Assembly: GCA_030045215.1 (NCBI GenBank)
Contig: JASIBJ010000473.1
Location: 1 to 5,614, forward strand
DNA from: Streptosporangiaceae bacterium
Lineage (GTDB): Bacteria; Actinomycetota; Actinomycetes; Streptosporangiales; Streptosporangiaceae
Reading direction: 5' to 3'
DNA: 5,614 bases
The notes beneath the pieces were generated by a model. The model was given only the letters and a program-made list of their open reading frames with translations, was not told the origin of the DNA and did not search any database. A program made the translations under genes and the position numbers. Positions 1 through 5,018 of this stretch are shown here, in pieces (position 1 is the first letter of the stretch; each line of letters begins with the position of its first letter).

Positions 1-642
1 CGTGTGTTCCTGGTCGACGACCATGCGATGTTCAGGTCCGGCGTGACCTCGGAGCTGGCAGGCCACGTCCAGGTGGTGGGCGAGGCCGACGACGTGCAGC
101 CGGCGATCACGGCGATCACCGAGAGCGTCCCTGACGTGGTGCTGCTTGACGTGCACCTGCCCGGTGGCGGCGGCCAGGCCGTCGTTGCCGCGGTGAAAGC
201 CAGCCTCCCGGAAGTACGGTTCCTCGCGCTGTCTGCCTCGGATGCACCCGAGGACGTGATCGCGGTGATCCGGGCCGGCGCCCGCGGCTACGTCACGAAG
301 ACTATTTCCGGTCCCGACCTCGTCGACGCGGTCCAGCGAGTCGCGGCCGGGGACGCGGTGTTCTCGCCGCGGCTGGCCGGCTTCGTGCTGGATGCGTTTG
401 CCGCGGCACCGATCGGAAGCCTCGATCGGCCGTCCTTCGATCCTGAACTTGACCAGCTCACGACCAGGGAGCGCGAGGTGCTCCGCCTGATCGCCCGCGG
501 CTACACCTACAAGGAGATCGCCAAGGAGCTGTTCATCTCGGTGAAAACGGTCGAGAGCCACGTCTCCTCGGTGCTGCGCAAGCTGCAGCTGTCCACCCGC
601 CACCAGCTCACGAGGTGGGCAACCGAGCGACGGCTGACCTGA
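1..642 (+). CDS. NarL/FixJ (LuxR-type) two-component response regulator, 5'-truncated
   Basis: This is a DNA-binding response regulator that receives phosphate from a sensor histidine kinase and controls transcription. The frame is open from base 1 (an Arg codon before VFLVDDH), so the true start lies just left of the window; the GTG at base 4 is probably internal. Numbering from that Val, the receiver domain spans about 1-115. It has the acidic pair D5-D6, phospho-acceptor D49 in VLLDVHLP, S77 at the usual Thr/Ser switch position and K99 in VTKT. A linker of about 35 residues leads to a LuxR-type helix-turn-helix (about 150-212), with LTTREREVLRLIARG, then KEIAKELFIS and the recognition-helix motif KTVESHVSSVLRKL. 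All key phosphotransfer residues are present, so it looks functional. The partner kinase is not in view and is probably upstream. Target genes cannot be inferred. Confidence 0.95.
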   Translation, partial: RVFLVDDHAMFRSGVTSELAGHVQVVGEADDVQPAITAITESVPDVVLLDVHLPGGGGQAVVAAVKASLPEVRFLALSASDAPEDVIAVIRAGARGYVTKTISGPDLVDAVQRVAAGDAVFSPRLAGFVLDAFAAAPIGSLDRPSFDPELDQLTTREREVLRLIARGYTYKEIAKELFISVKTVESHVSSVLRKLQLSTRHQLTRWATERRLT

Positions 643-680
643 CGAGTCCGAGGATCGCCAGGCCGTCGTTGCCAGGACCA

Positions 681-719
681 GGCGGGCGCGACCTGGGCTG
701 AGCCGGGCAAGCGCCCACC
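681..719. terminator. Candidate bidirectional terminator between convergent genes
   Basis: Arms 681-689 (GGCGGGCGC) and 711-719 (GCGCCCACC) pair over nine positions with one mismatch, enclosing a 21-base loop that contains a small GGCT/AGCC pairing. It lies between the stop of the response regulator and the stop of the RIO kinase gene. There is no T-tract on either strand, as is common for high-GC actinobacterial terminators, so the assignment rests on position and stem alone. The remainder of 643-729 shows nothing else. Confidence 0.4.
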
Positions 720-729
720 AGTGCCCGCA

Positions 730-1668
730 TCAGCAAGGCCGAGCGGCGCTCGGCCGCAGTCGCGCCTCCGCGCGGAGCAGGGTCGCCAGCTCGGCCGGGT
801 CGGGCGACGCGCCCGACAGGCCGCGGCTAGCGAACCAGCGGCCGACGTTAACGGCGTCCCGGTCCAGGAACTGTCCGCCGCGAGGATTGGCGATCACGTC
901 GACAAGCTGGGGCACGTCGATGATGTAGAGCCGTCCGCGCGAGACAAGCACGTTGTATGCCGACATGTCCCCGTGCGCGTACCCGAGCCTGGCCATCGCG
1001 GTCAGCGCCCGCACCAGCTGCGCCCACAGCCGGGCCAGCTCGGCACCACCCGGCCTCGTCTCGGCGAGCCGCGGAGCGGCAGCGCCGTCGGGCTCGCCGA
1101 TGAATTCGAGCAAGACCTCGGTGCCCAGCACCTGAACCGGATACGGCACGGGCAGTCCCTCCCGGTGCAGTTCGCTGAGTGCGGCGAACTCGGCGCTGGC
1201 CCACTGGATCGCGATCATCGACCGGCCGGCCGCGGAGCGGCTGGCGATCGCCCGGTTCATGCGGGACTCGCGAACCCGCAGGCCCTCCAGGTATTCGCTG
1301 TCGCGCCGGAACATCTTGTGCTCAGATCCCCGGTACCGCTTGGCGGCGAGCAGGCACGACCGGTCTGTACCAGGCACATGTCGCCGCAGCAGGAAGACGT
1401 CGGCTTCCTTGCCGGTCTTCAGGATCCCGAGTTCGGTATCGACCGCGGCCAGATCGGTGACGAGCCACGGCGGGTGGGGCCGGGGTCCGCGCTCGGTGGG
1501 CGCCGACTGGTCCCAGGTGGACCACCGATCACCCTCGGGCAGACCGAACGTGCTGTCATCACCGGGCTCGGAAGGCAGCGAGCGACGATGCCGGTCGCGC
1601 TTGACGAAGCTGGGCTCGTCGTCGTCAAAGCGCCGCTTGCCGCGGCGCCACGAGGCAGAAGTGGGCAC
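730..1668 (-). CDS. RIO1-family atypical serine protein kinase
   Basis: This 312-residue protein is an atypical protein kinase or ATPase of the RIO family. The archaeal and eukaryotic members act in small-subunit ribosome maturation; the role of bacterial members is much less clear. Residues 1-68 form a charged, probably disordered N-terminal extension rich in Arg, Asp and Pro. The kinase domain follows: phosphate-binding loop TGKEADVFLL (85-94, like the RIO1 GKEA motif), ATP-positioning lysine K110 in LLAAKRYR, hinge region LLEFIGEPDG with APRL (186-201), catalytic loop YAHGDMSAYNVLV (230-242; catalytic D234, metal-binding N239), and metal-binding D251 in YIIDVPQLVD. All these residues are present, so it should be active. 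It starts at GTG with a well-placed ribosome binding site. It stands alone on its strand, 263 bases from the next upstream gene. The cellular substrate is unknown. Confidence 0.93.
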   Translation of the reverse strand: MPTSASWRRGKRRFDDDEPSFVKRDRHRRSLPSEPGDDSTFGLPEGDRWSTWDQSAPTERGPRPHPPWLVTDLAAVDTELGILKTGKEADVFLLRRHVPGTDRSCLLAAKRYRGSEHKMFRRDSEYLEGLRVRESRMNRAIASRSAAGRSMIAIQWASAEFAALSELHREGLPVPYPVQVLGTEVLLEFIGEPDGAAAPRLAETRPGGAELARLWAQLVRALTAMARLGYAHGDMSAYNVLVSRGRLYIIDVPQLVDVIANPRGGQFLDRDAVNVGRWFASRGLSGASPDPAELATLLRAEARLRPSAARPC

Positions 1669-1676
1669 TGATGAGG

Positions 1677-1682
1677 CTCCTC
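1677..1682 (-). promoter_or_regulatory. Ribosome binding site of the RIO kinase gene
   Basis: On the minus strand GAGGAG lies 8 bases before the GTG at 1668-1666. This supports the GTG start and the charged N-terminal extension as part of the protein. Confidence 0.75.
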
Positions 1683-1816
1683 AGGCAGGAAGTCCGGGCG
1701 GGCAGCGTGCAACGCACGATCGTCGTCAATGTGCGGCCCCCCTTCCTGCTCGATGAGCGTCGGCCCCGGCACGGTCCGTTCAGGCCAGTGCCATGCGCGG
1801 CCGAGGCTGCCATGCC

Positions 1817-1833
1817 GTTGCCGTGGCGGCAAC
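1817..1833. repeat. Perfect 6-bp-stem hairpin (GTTGCC / GGCAAC)
   Basis: GTTGCC (1817-1822), loop GTGGC (1823-1827), GGCAAC (1828-1833). The segment CCGTTGCCG (1815-1823) is also fully complementary to CGGCAACGG at 1883-1891, so two alternative pairings are possible in a kinase leader transcript. Confidence 0.45.
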
Positions 1834-1872
1834 TCATTTATCGCTGCGGCGGTGACCAGCCCGACATGGTGA

Positions 1873-1887
1873 TGCCGCCGTGCGGCA
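1873..1887. repeat. Perfect 6-bp-stem hairpin (TGCCGC / GCGGCA)
   Basis: TGCCGC (1873-1878), three-base loop CGT, GCGGCA (1882-1887). Its right arm overlaps the partner of the alternative pairing with 1815-1823. Confidence 0.45.
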
Positions 1888-1891
1888 ACGG

Positions 1892-1905
1892 GCCTGACGT
1901 CAGGC
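1892..1905. repeat. Perfect 14-bp palindrome, candidate operator
   Basis: GCCTGACGTCAGGC reads identically on both strands. It lies 27-40 bases past the stop of the 64-residue gene and about 225 bases upstream of the kinase start. An uninterrupted dyad like this suits a homodimeric DNA-binding protein better than a terminator; as RNA it would leave only a 5-bp stem with a 4-base loop and no U-tract. Confidence 0.4.
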
Positions 1906-1931
1906 GGCCACGGGCTGGGCCGCGCAGCTCG

Positions 1932-2126
1932 CTAGCCGGATCCTTCGGCGGCGCTCATAACGGAACGGGCCTGCTCCTCGCTGACCACGCGAGCGATGCC
2001 GACCGTGGTCCACCCGACGGTTTCCTCGAGTTCATCCCGCAGCATCGCCGCCTGGTACTCAATCGAGACCGGGCCAACTGCCACGAGATCGTCACGCTCG
2101 TTCTTCATAACCAGGACGTAGTTCAC
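1932..2126 (-). CDS. Small protein of unknown function (64 aa)
   Basis: I do not recognise a family. The frame is likely real: about 78% of its third codon positions are G or C, like the neighbouring genes, and AAGGAG lies 4 bases before the GTG start (a short spacing). The composition is that of a folded acidic protein. The predicted order is a beta hairpin (YVLVMKNERDDLVAVGPV, 3-20), an amphipathic helix (about 21-38), a strand (WTTVGIARVV) and a second helix (SEEQARSVM). There is no signal peptide, membrane segment or cysteine. An internal Met at residue 7 is an alternative start but has no ribosome binding site at the right distance. It is divergent from the hydroxy-acid oxidase gene, with 99 bases between the starts, so the two may share control. 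Confidence 0.65.
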   Translation of the reverse strand: MNYVLVMKNERDDLVAVGPVSIEYQAAMLRDELEETVGWTTVGIARVVSEEQARSVMSAAEGSG

Positions 2127-2225
2127 GTGGCTCCTTGGCTGCGCTGGGTCGCCGTTGCCAGCAAGTATCCACCGGAACGCCTGGCGGCAGGCCCGCGTTG
2201 CCCAGTCGTCCCTGGTTGCTGAAGG
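2127..2225. promoter_or_regulatory. Divergent intergenic region (small protein / hydroxy-acid oxidase)
   Basis: These 99 bases must carry the start signals of two divergent genes. The minus strand has a GATACT box (four of six to a -10) around 2164-2169 with no clear -35. The plus strand shows no convincing promoter. GAAGG at 2221-2225 is the only ribosome-binding-like sequence before the oxidase. A CGTTGCC direct repeat (2153 and 2195) is present but may be chance. Confidence 0.35.
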
Positions 2226-3278
2226 ATGCGATATGTGCGTATTGATGAGCTTGAAACGATCGCGACTCGGTGCCTGCCCCCGGAGGTCAGCGAGTACTTC
2301 AGCCAGGGGGCGTTTGCGGGCCTGACGACGAGCGCCGCACCCGGCGCATGGGACCGGCTCCGGCTGCGGCCGCGCGTGCTCCGGGACGTCTCAAGAGTTT
2401 CGACGACGACCACCGTGCTCGGGCACGAGGTGGCCACGCCCATCCTGGTCGCGCCGACGGCCCTGCAGCGCGCGGCCCACCCCGACGGTGAGGTCGCGAC
2501 TGCCCGTGCCGTCGCGGCGTCGGGCTCGCTGGTGGCCGTCTCCAGCAACTCAGGCTCAACCTTCGAGGACATAGCCGCGACCGGCGCGCAGTGGTGGCTG
2601 CAGGTGTACATCCGGCGCGACCGCGGCCTGACCGCGGCCATGCTGCAGCGCGCCCGTGACGCCGGCGCGACCGCGCTGGTGCTCACTGCCGATACGCCCG
2701 TGGTCGGCTACAAGCGGAATGCCGGGCAGCCGGCGACCGAGGTCTTCCCCGCGGAGCGCCAGCGCGTCAATATCGATGCGGCCGGACTGCCGGAGAGTGC
2801 GTTGATGCAGGCCAGCGACCTGACGCCCGACGACATCGGCTGGCTGCGTGACGTCACCGGCTTGCCGGTGATCGTCAAGGGAGTGCTGCGCGAGGACGAC
2901 GCGCGCATGGTGATCGCTGCGGGCGCCGTCGCCGTCTGGGTCTCCAATCACGGCGGACGCCAGCTCGATCAGTCCATCACGACCGCGGAGGCCTTGCCCG
3001 GCGTCGTCGCGGCGGTGGCCGGCACTGAGGCCGAGGTTTACGTCGACGGCGGCATCCGCAAGGCTGAGCACGTGCTGGCGGCGCTGTCACTGGGCGCCAG
3101 GGCGGTGTTCCTTGGCCGGCCGGTGCTGTGGGCGCTGGCCGCCGGCGGCGATGTGCATCAGGGCGGCTTCGCCGGGGTAGCTCACCTGCTCACCGAGCTC
3201 ACCGGGGACCTGGAGCACGTGATGACCCTGGCCGGAGCCCGGCATACCGGCGAGCTCACCCCTGATCTGGTCTGCTAG
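2226..3278 (+). CDS. FMN-dependent 2-hydroxy-acid oxidase/dehydrogenase family protein
   Basis: This is a TIM-barrel flavoenzyme of the glycolate oxidase / lactate oxidase family, which oxidises an L-2-hydroxy acid to the 2-oxo acid; it should be cytoplasmic. By hand alignment to plant glycolate oxidase the catalytic set is retained: Y24, Y128 (LQVYIRRD), D156 (LTADTP), K218 (VIVKGV), H242 and R245 (SNHGGRQLD), with FMN-phosphate motifs VDGGIR (273-278) and FLGRPV (295-300). The TTTVLGHEVATPILVAPTAL block (60-79) is typical. Oddities: N108 replaces the usual pocket Trp, K163 stands where an Arg is normal, the N-terminal Asp-Glu/Asn motif after GA is missing, and the loop between D156 and K218 is about 11 residues shorter. 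Substrate is therefore uncertain. At 350 residues it is near family length. ATG 2226 is the first start after an in-frame stop, but GAAGG abuts it. GTG 2235, 9 bases from GAAGG, is a better-spaced alternative and loses three residues. Confidence 0.93.
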   Translation: MRYVRIDELETIATRCLPPEVSEYFSQGAFAGLTTSAAPGAWDRLRLRPRVLRDVSRVSTTTTVLGHEVATPILVAPTALQRAAHPDGEVATARAVAASGSLVAVSSNSGSTFEDIAATGAQWWLQVYIRRDRGLTAAMLQRARDAGATALVLTADTPVVGYKRNAGQPATEVFPAERQRVNIDAAGLPESALMQASDLTPDDIGWLRDVTGLPVIVKGVLREDDARMVIAAGAVAVWVSNHGGRQLDQSITTAEALPGVVAAVAGTEAEVYVDGGIRKAEHVLAALSLGARAVFLGRPVLWALAAGGDVHQGGFAGVAHLLTELTGDLEHVMTLAGARHTGELTPDLVC

Positions 3279-4081
3279 CTGCGATCGGCGGGCCAGAGCA
3301 GGGCGTCCTTGGCCGTCAGCCAGCCCATGACCCGCGGCACAAACAACCCGGCCCGGACCGCCGGGTCGTCCTCGGCCAGCTTGCGGGCGCGCTCTGGGGA
3401 TCCGGCTCGGTAGATGCAGATCCCGGCGATGGCGTCGTCACCCCGAATCGGCCCGGCCACCATCAGCAGCCCGGCCGCGCGCATCCGGGCGAAGTGCCCG
3501 AGGTGCTGGCGCTGGATCGTCTCGCCGGTCTCGTCGTCCAGTGCCGGCGGGTCGGCGGCCCGCTCCAGCAGGACAAGCTGGTAGCGGTCGAACTCGGCCG
3601 GCGGCCCGCTTTCGGCAGTCACGACGAGCGACCTCAGCTGTTCGGCGTGCATGTCCAGGTGGAAGGCCGCGTTCCCCTCAACGAACGTGCCGATCGGGAT
3701 CGGGCCTTCACGCACGATCTTGCCGTGGTCGCGGATGACGATGTGCACCTCCGTGCCCGCCCGTTCGCCCAGGGCCTCGGCGGCCCGCGCCAGCCTGGCC
3801 GCGGACCGGTCGACCTCGCGGGCCAGGCCTGCCAGCCCGCCGACCTCGTCCGCGTAGCTGGCGAGCTCGGCGTCGTCCACTCCGGTGAAGTTGTCGTAGG
3901 TGACCGGGTCGTCGGCGGCAGCGACCTTCTCGGCCGCCTCGGCGATGAGGTCGTTGTTGCGGGCTATGTGGGCGGCGATTAGCTCCGCGGGCCACTCGCC
4001 GTCCGGCGGCGGGCCGAAGCCGCCTGCGAGCAGGGACGCGGTGAACGGCGCGTACGCGGCTTCGAGGCTCTCGGATGACAT
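3275..4081 (-). CDS. Two-domain protein: DinB-like four-helix domain fused to YCII-related domain
   Basis: This is a 268-residue fusion. Residues 1 to about 155 look like a DinB / mycothiol-dependent maleylpyruvate isomerase-type four-helix bundle. EWPAELIAAHIARNNDL (29-45) carries H38, and FHLDMHAEQL (140-149) carries H141 and H145, giving the His plus HxxxH metal-ligand pattern of that fold. Residues about 167-265 match the YCII-related domain: YQLVLLERAADPP, then H193 and H196 in QRQHLGHF, AGLLMVAGPI, and EDDPAVRAGLF with the conserved Asp-Pro (D239, P240). Members of the first family use thiols such as mycothiol, or are of unknown activity; YCII domains are ferredoxin-like and mostly uncharacterised. 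The start is ATG 4081, preceded by GGAGGGG. A GTG at 4096 in the same frame overlaps that ribosome binding site and is unlikely. Its stop shares CTAG with the stop of the convergent oxidase. A role in detoxification is inference only. Confidence 0.85.
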   Translation of the reverse strand: MSSESLEAAYAPFTASLLAGGFGPPPDGEWPAELIAAHIARNNDLIAEAAEKVAAADDPVTYDNFTGVDDAELASYADEVGGLAGLAREVDRSAARLARAAEALGERAGTEVHIVIRDHGKIVREGPIPIGTFVEGNAAFHLDMHAEQLRSLVVTAESGPPAEFDRYQLVLLERAADPPALDDETGETIQRQHLGHFARMRAAGLLMVAGPIRGDDAIAGICIYRAGSPERARKLAEDDPAVRAGLFVPRVMGWLTAKDALLWPADRS

Positions 4082-4087
4082 CTTCGT

Positions 4088-4094
4088 CCCCTCC
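4088..4094 (-). promoter_or_regulatory. Ribosome binding site that fixes the DinB-YCII start
   Basis: On the minus strand GGAGGGG lies 6 bases before ATG 4081. The competing upstream GTG (4096-4094) ends inside this sequence, so the ATG is preferred and the protein is 268 rather than 273 residues. Confidence 0.75.
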
Positions 4095-4112
4095 ACGATG
4101 CGGACACGGGGA

Positions 4113-4143
4113 CCCGGCGGCTCCGTGGGGCACAGCCGCCGGG
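4113..4143. terminator. Perfect 10-bp-stem hairpin between padR-type and DinB-YCII genes
   Basis: CCCGGCGGCT (4113-4122), an 11-base loop, AGCCGCCGGG (4134-4143). It lies 82 bases past the PadR stop and about 30 bases before the DinB-YCII start, both minus strand. No U-tract follows on the minus strand; CGTTTCG follows on the plus strand. It may end the PadR transcript. If the candidate promoter at 4151-4179 is right, it would instead form the very 5' end of the DinB-YCII mRNA. Confidence 0.5.
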
Positions 4144-4150
4144 CGTTTCG

Positions 4151-4179
4151 ACAATGCCAACCGGCAGGCCAGGCGTCAA
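4151..4179 (-). promoter_or_regulatory. Candidate promoter of the DinB-YCII gene
   Basis: On the minus strand TTGACG (4179-4174, five of six to the -35 consensus) is followed after 17 bases by CATTGT (4156-4151, only three of six to the -10, but with the key A and final T). The predicted transcript start near 4144 leaves a leader of about 60 bases. The weak -10 limits confidence. Confidence 0.3.
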
Positions 4180-4225
4180 GGCGATGTCAGGTCAGCCACC
4201 GCGCCAAAACGGTCACCGAGGGCGG

Positions 4226-4858
4226 TCAGCCGGGCATCGGGCCGAGCACCTCGCCGCCTGGCAGTTCGGCCGCGATGGCGGCGAACTCTTCATAGCTCCA
4301 GGTCAGCTTGCCGGTACGCAGGTCCTCGATCACACCGTTCAGCCAGTCCAGTTCCGCTGCGGTGATGGCCCGCTCGTACTCGTCGTCCATCAGCGTGATC
4401 CTGGGCAGCGAGCCTGAGTACTGCGCGAGGCTGGCGTCCAGTTCGGCCAGCCTTGAGTTGACTGCCTGGGCTCGCTCCTGCATCGCCGCGAGCATCTGCT
4501 CGGGTCCGAGCAGCATCACGAACGAGAGCGCGGCGGGGAACTGCGGGAACTCATTGCGCGGCACCGCGATCATGTCGGACAGCCACGCGCTGGCGGCGGC
4601 CCGGCCGGCGTCGGTGAGCTGGTAGACGGTTCGCTCCGGGTAGCGCTGATCGCGCTCGGTGTGCAGGACCGTCACCAGGCCGGCCTGCTGCAGGCGCCGG
4701 ATCGTCTTGTACAGGTTCGCCCGCTGGCCGACATTGATCACCTTGTCCTTGCCCCAGAGCTTGATGAGCCGCTGCATGGCGTAGGGGTGCATCGGCGCCG
4801 CATGTAGCAGGCCAAGCACGGCGACCGCGAGAGGGGATGGGCGGAACTCTTCGTCCAT
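4226..4858 (-). CDS. PadR-family transcriptional regulator
   Basis: A 210-residue winged-helix regulator of the long PadR class. The N-terminal DNA-binding domain (about 8-93) contains SPLAVAVLGLLHAAPMHPYAM, the recognition-helix segment ANLYKTIRRLQQAGLV (47-62), and the wing ending in YQLTDAG (79-85). The C-terminal part (about 103-200) is the helical Vir_act_alpha_C-type dimerisation domain, with a long heptad-like helix around 118-147 and a second around 158-182. PadR proteins are usually dimeric repressors released by small aromatic or drug-like ligands or phenolic acids. It is divergent from an ABC exporter ATPase, the arrangement known for LmrR and its LmrCD exporter, so control of that gene and of itself is likely. 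ATG 4858 is the only start that keeps the domain intact. Only GAGGG at a 1-base spacing precedes it, so translation may be weak or nearly leaderless. Confidence 0.93.
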   Translation of the reverse strand: MDEEFRPSPLAVAVLGLLHAAPMHPYAMQRLIKLWGKDKVINVGQRANLYKTIRRLQQAGLVTVLHTERDQRYPERTVYQLTDAGRAAASAWLSDMIAVPRNEFPQFPAALSFVMLLGPEQMLAAMQERAQAVNSRLAELDASLAQYSGSLPRITLMDDEYERAITAAELDWLNGVIEDLRTGKLTWSYEEFAAIAAELPGGEVLGPMPG

Positions 4859-4870
4859 GCCCTCGAGCTT

Positions 4871-4891
4871 ACTAGTTTCGAGCGCACTAGT
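4871..4891. promoter_or_regulatory. Paired ACTAGT boxes just upstream of the PadR start, candidate autoregulatory operator
   Basis: ACTAGT occurs at 4871-4876 and at 4886-4891, 15 bases apart start to start. The second is the core of a perfect 10-bp palindrome, GCACTAGTGC (4884-4893). The first lies 13-18 bases before the PadR ATG, so a bound protein would block transcription or translation initiation. Binding by PadR itself is inference from position. Confidence 0.45.
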
Positions 4892-4902
4892 GCCAGCGAC
4901 GG

Positions 4903-4918
4903 GCCCGGTGGGCCGGGC
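4903..4918. repeat. GC-rich perfect hairpin in the PadR upstream region
   Basis: GCCCGG (4903-4908), loop TGGG, CCGGGC (4913-4918). If PadR is transcribed from a promoter beyond this point, the stem would be in its leader. In such GC-rich DNA a 6-bp stem can be chance. Confidence 0.3.
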
Positions 4919-4957
4919 AGGCCGTCGGCCCGCCTCCGCGTCGACGATCAGCCTCTA

Positions 4958-4982
4958 GTACAGCTGCATCTAGTATCTGTAC
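4958..4982. promoter_or_regulatory. Inverted repeat GTACAG-N13-CTGTAC
   Basis: The two perfect 6-base arms are at 4958-4963 and 4977-4982, centred at 4970. It lies directly upstream of the candidate -35 of the ABC operon, a position suiting a regulator of either divergent gene. Confidence 0.45.
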
Positions 4983-4988
4983 AACTGG

Positions 4989-5018
4989 TTGCCAAGAGAC
5001 TATCAGATCGAGTACTAT
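4989..5018 (+). promoter_or_regulatory. Candidate sigma-70-type promoter for the leader ORF and ABC ATPase
   Basis: TTGCCA (4989-4994, five of six to TTGACA), an 18-base spacer and TACTAT (5013-5018, four of six to TATAAT, with the conserved TA and final T). Transcription would start near 5025, giving about 50 bases of leader before the 24-codon ORF. The -10 overlaps the left arm of the inverted repeat at 5008-5037, as expected for a repressed promoter. Confidence 0.55.

Larger units (their letters stand above)
1669..1931. other. Non-coding stretch upstream of the RIO kinase, rich in small palindromes
   Basis: This 263-base stretch lies between the stop of the 64-residue gene and the start of the RIO kinase, both on the minus strand. 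I find no convincing gene in it. It holds the kinase ribosome binding site, three perfect inverted repeats (listed separately) and a short A/T-rich patch around 1831-1842. On the minus strand that patch reads GATAAA, a four-of-six match to a -10 box, but with no recognisable -35. The kinase promoter is probably here but cannot be placed with confidence. Confidence 0.5.

Noticed and set aside
721..1671. Long plus-strand open frame (316 codons) opposite the RIO kinase
   Set aside because: It exactly mirrors the kinase gene. Its product is low-complexity Arg/Pro/Gly-rich with no domain, as expected for an antisense frame in high-GC DNA.
1671..2222. Plus-strand open frame of 183 codons ending just before the oxidase
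   Set aside because: No ribosome site before its ATG, no recognisable domain, and it is antisense to the better-supported 64-residue gene. It also crosses the palindrome-rich non-coding stretch.
2123..3071. Minus-strand open frames opposite the oxidase (2123-2686 and 2556-3071)
   Set aside because: Both are antisense to an unmistakable flavoenzyme, and their sequences are compositionally biased without motifs.
3494..3982. Plus-strand open frame of 162 codons opposite the DinB-YCII gene
   Set aside because: It is a shadow of the minus-strand gene, with no ribosome site and no domain.
3708..4179. Minus-strand frames extending past the DinB-YCII start
   Set aside because: Their products are Arg/Pro-rich out-of-frame readings of the real gene.
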